Assembly (NCBI GenBank): GCA_946623785.1 | Contig: CAMORM010000004.1 | Coordinates: 1 to 51,188, forward strand | Source of the DNA: an uncultured Verrucomicrobiota bacterium | GTDB lineage: Bacteria > Verrucomicrobiota > Kiritimatiellia > RFP12 > UBA1067 | Direction of reading: 5' to 3' | DNA: 51,188 bases | Shown: positions 50,618-51,188 of the stretch, piece after piece | Layout: the number at the start of each line of letters is the position of its first letter | Numbering within the stretch: position 1 is the stretch's first letter | Position numbers and translations under genes: made by a program | The notes under the pieces: generated by a model | Told to the model about the DNA's origin: nothing | Database searches by the model: none | What the model saw: only the letters and a program-made list of their open reading frames with translations

Positions 50618-51188
50618 ATGACGCTGTTCGAAGAATTAAAGGCGAGGGGACTCGTCGAGGCCGTTACAGACCCGGAAGTCGGGCGCATGCTTGAGAAGCC
50701 GATCACGGTGTACTGCGGCTTTGATCCGTCGGCACGCTCGCTCCAGGCCGGCAACCTTGTCTCGATCATGGTGCTCAGGCGCCTTCAGCTCGCGGGCCAC
50801 AGGGTGATAGCGCTCGTCGGCGGCGCGACAGGGCTCATAGGCGATCCGTCAGGCAAGAGCGCCGAGCGCAACATGCTCACCGTGGAGCAGGTGGAGGAGA
50901 ACAAGAAGGGCATCCGCGAGAACCTCTCGCGCATCCTCGACTTCGGCGGCCCGAACGCCGCGACAATGGTGGACAACTACGACTGGTACAAGGGCACCTC
51001 CGCCATCGAGTTCCTGCGCGACATCGCGATCAACTTCCGCGTGCCGCAGATGCTCGCGAAGGAGAGCGTGAAGAAGCGCCTCGAGGCCTCCGAGGGCGCG
51101 CTCACGTTCACGGAGTTCTCCTACCAGATCCTCCAGGGCAACGACTTCCTCCACCTCTTCGACAACTACGGCTGCGCGATGGAGGTGG
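50618..51188 (+). CDS. tyrS: Tyrosyl-tRNA synthetase (3' end outside window)
   Basis: The first 190 residues of a class I aminoacyl-tRNA synthetase that charges tRNA-Tyr. Rossmann-fold signatures are VYCGFDPSARSLQAGNLV, GGATGLIGDPSGKS, INFRVPQMLAKESVKKRL and TFTEFSYQILQGNDFLHL. The HIGH-type motif reads QAGN (residues 43-46). The KMSKS region and the tRNA-binding C-terminal domain lie beyond the window. ATG 50618 gives the expected family N-terminus. Confidence 0.94.
   Translation, partial: MTLFEELKARGLVEAVTDPEVGRMLEKPITVYCGFDPSARSLQAGNLVSIMVLRRLQLAGHRVIALVGGATGLIGDPSGKSAERNMLTVEQVEENKKGIRENLSRILDFGGPNAATMVDNYDWYKGTSAIEFLRDIAINFRVPQMLAKESVKKRLEASEGALTFTEFSYQILQGNDFLHLFDNYGCAMEV

Overview
This is a GC-rich (roughly two-thirds G+C by eye), densely packed bacterial chromosome segment. 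Most neighbouring genes overlap by 1-4 bases (ATGA, GTGA or TGATG junctions). I see no phage, plasmid, transposase, rRNA or CRISPR locus. The gene content fits the PVC group (Kiritimatiellota, Lentisphaerota or Verrucomicrobiota), probably an anaerobic, glycan-using, host-associated species. The hints are secreted alpha-galactosidases, a Tat-type Gfo/Idh/MocA protein beside a Tat-type TIM-barrel protein, BatD-like proteins, indolepyruvate:ferredoxin oxidoreductase and several prepilin-like proteins. The phylum is an inference from gene content; no rRNA is present to test it.

Layout. (1) 1-8054, minus strand: one tightly coupled operon encoding a TPR/GspE-N-domain protein, two prepilins, a PilX-like 633-residue protein, a small membrane protein, a hybrid histidine kinase and a DegT-type sugar aminotransferase whose 3' end runs into an octamer repeat at the window edge. 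(2) 8134-12277, plus: tRNA-Arg(ACG), initiator tRNA-fMet, grpE-dnaJ-rsmE and a class I aminotransferase. (3) 12345-15852: a two-module BatD/TPR/SH3 protein and a TerB-DnaJ co-chaperone, closed by a strong terminator. (4) 15894-18682: an esterase-cupin fusion overlapping a GH27 alpha-galactosidase. (5) 18703-27383: membrane metallophosphoesterase, rmuC, a 542-base repeat-rich intergenic region and an AddB/AddA-like helicase-nuclease pair. (6) 27407-33304: an amino-sugar operon (nucleotidyltransferase, hexosamine kinase-like protein, nagB, a sodium:solute symporter fused to a HIT domain) followed by a lipoprotein and a small surface-repeat protein. (7) 33324-34043, minus: an apparently leaderless GT2 glycosyltransferase, divergent from a Gfo/Idh/MocA and TIM-barrel pair (34184-36510). 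(8) 36582-43197: a type IV pilus/type II secretion-like cluster (two prepilins, PilN-like, PilO-like, PilT, PilB, PilC). (9) 43224-51188: tRNA-Thr-hisB-phosphoribosyltransferase, iorA plus a membrane-anchored AMP-forming ligase, a GH36 alpha-galactosidase, a C_GCAxxG_C_C protein (minus) and the start of tyrS.

The pilus genes in (1) and (8) probably serve one machine. The plus cluster supplies motors and platform; the minus operon supplies minor pilins and a separate protein carrying the GspE N-terminal domain that the plus-cluster PilB lacks. A recurring promoter form stands out: TTGNNN, mostly an exact 17-base spacer, and TGG or TGA directly before a TATAAT-like hexamer. I find it before most transcription units. 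The observations most worth a second look are the symporter-HIT fusion, the esterase-cupin fusion, the duplicated BatD architecture, the split GspE N-domain, the shared promoter grammar and the short tandem-repeat tracts between genes.
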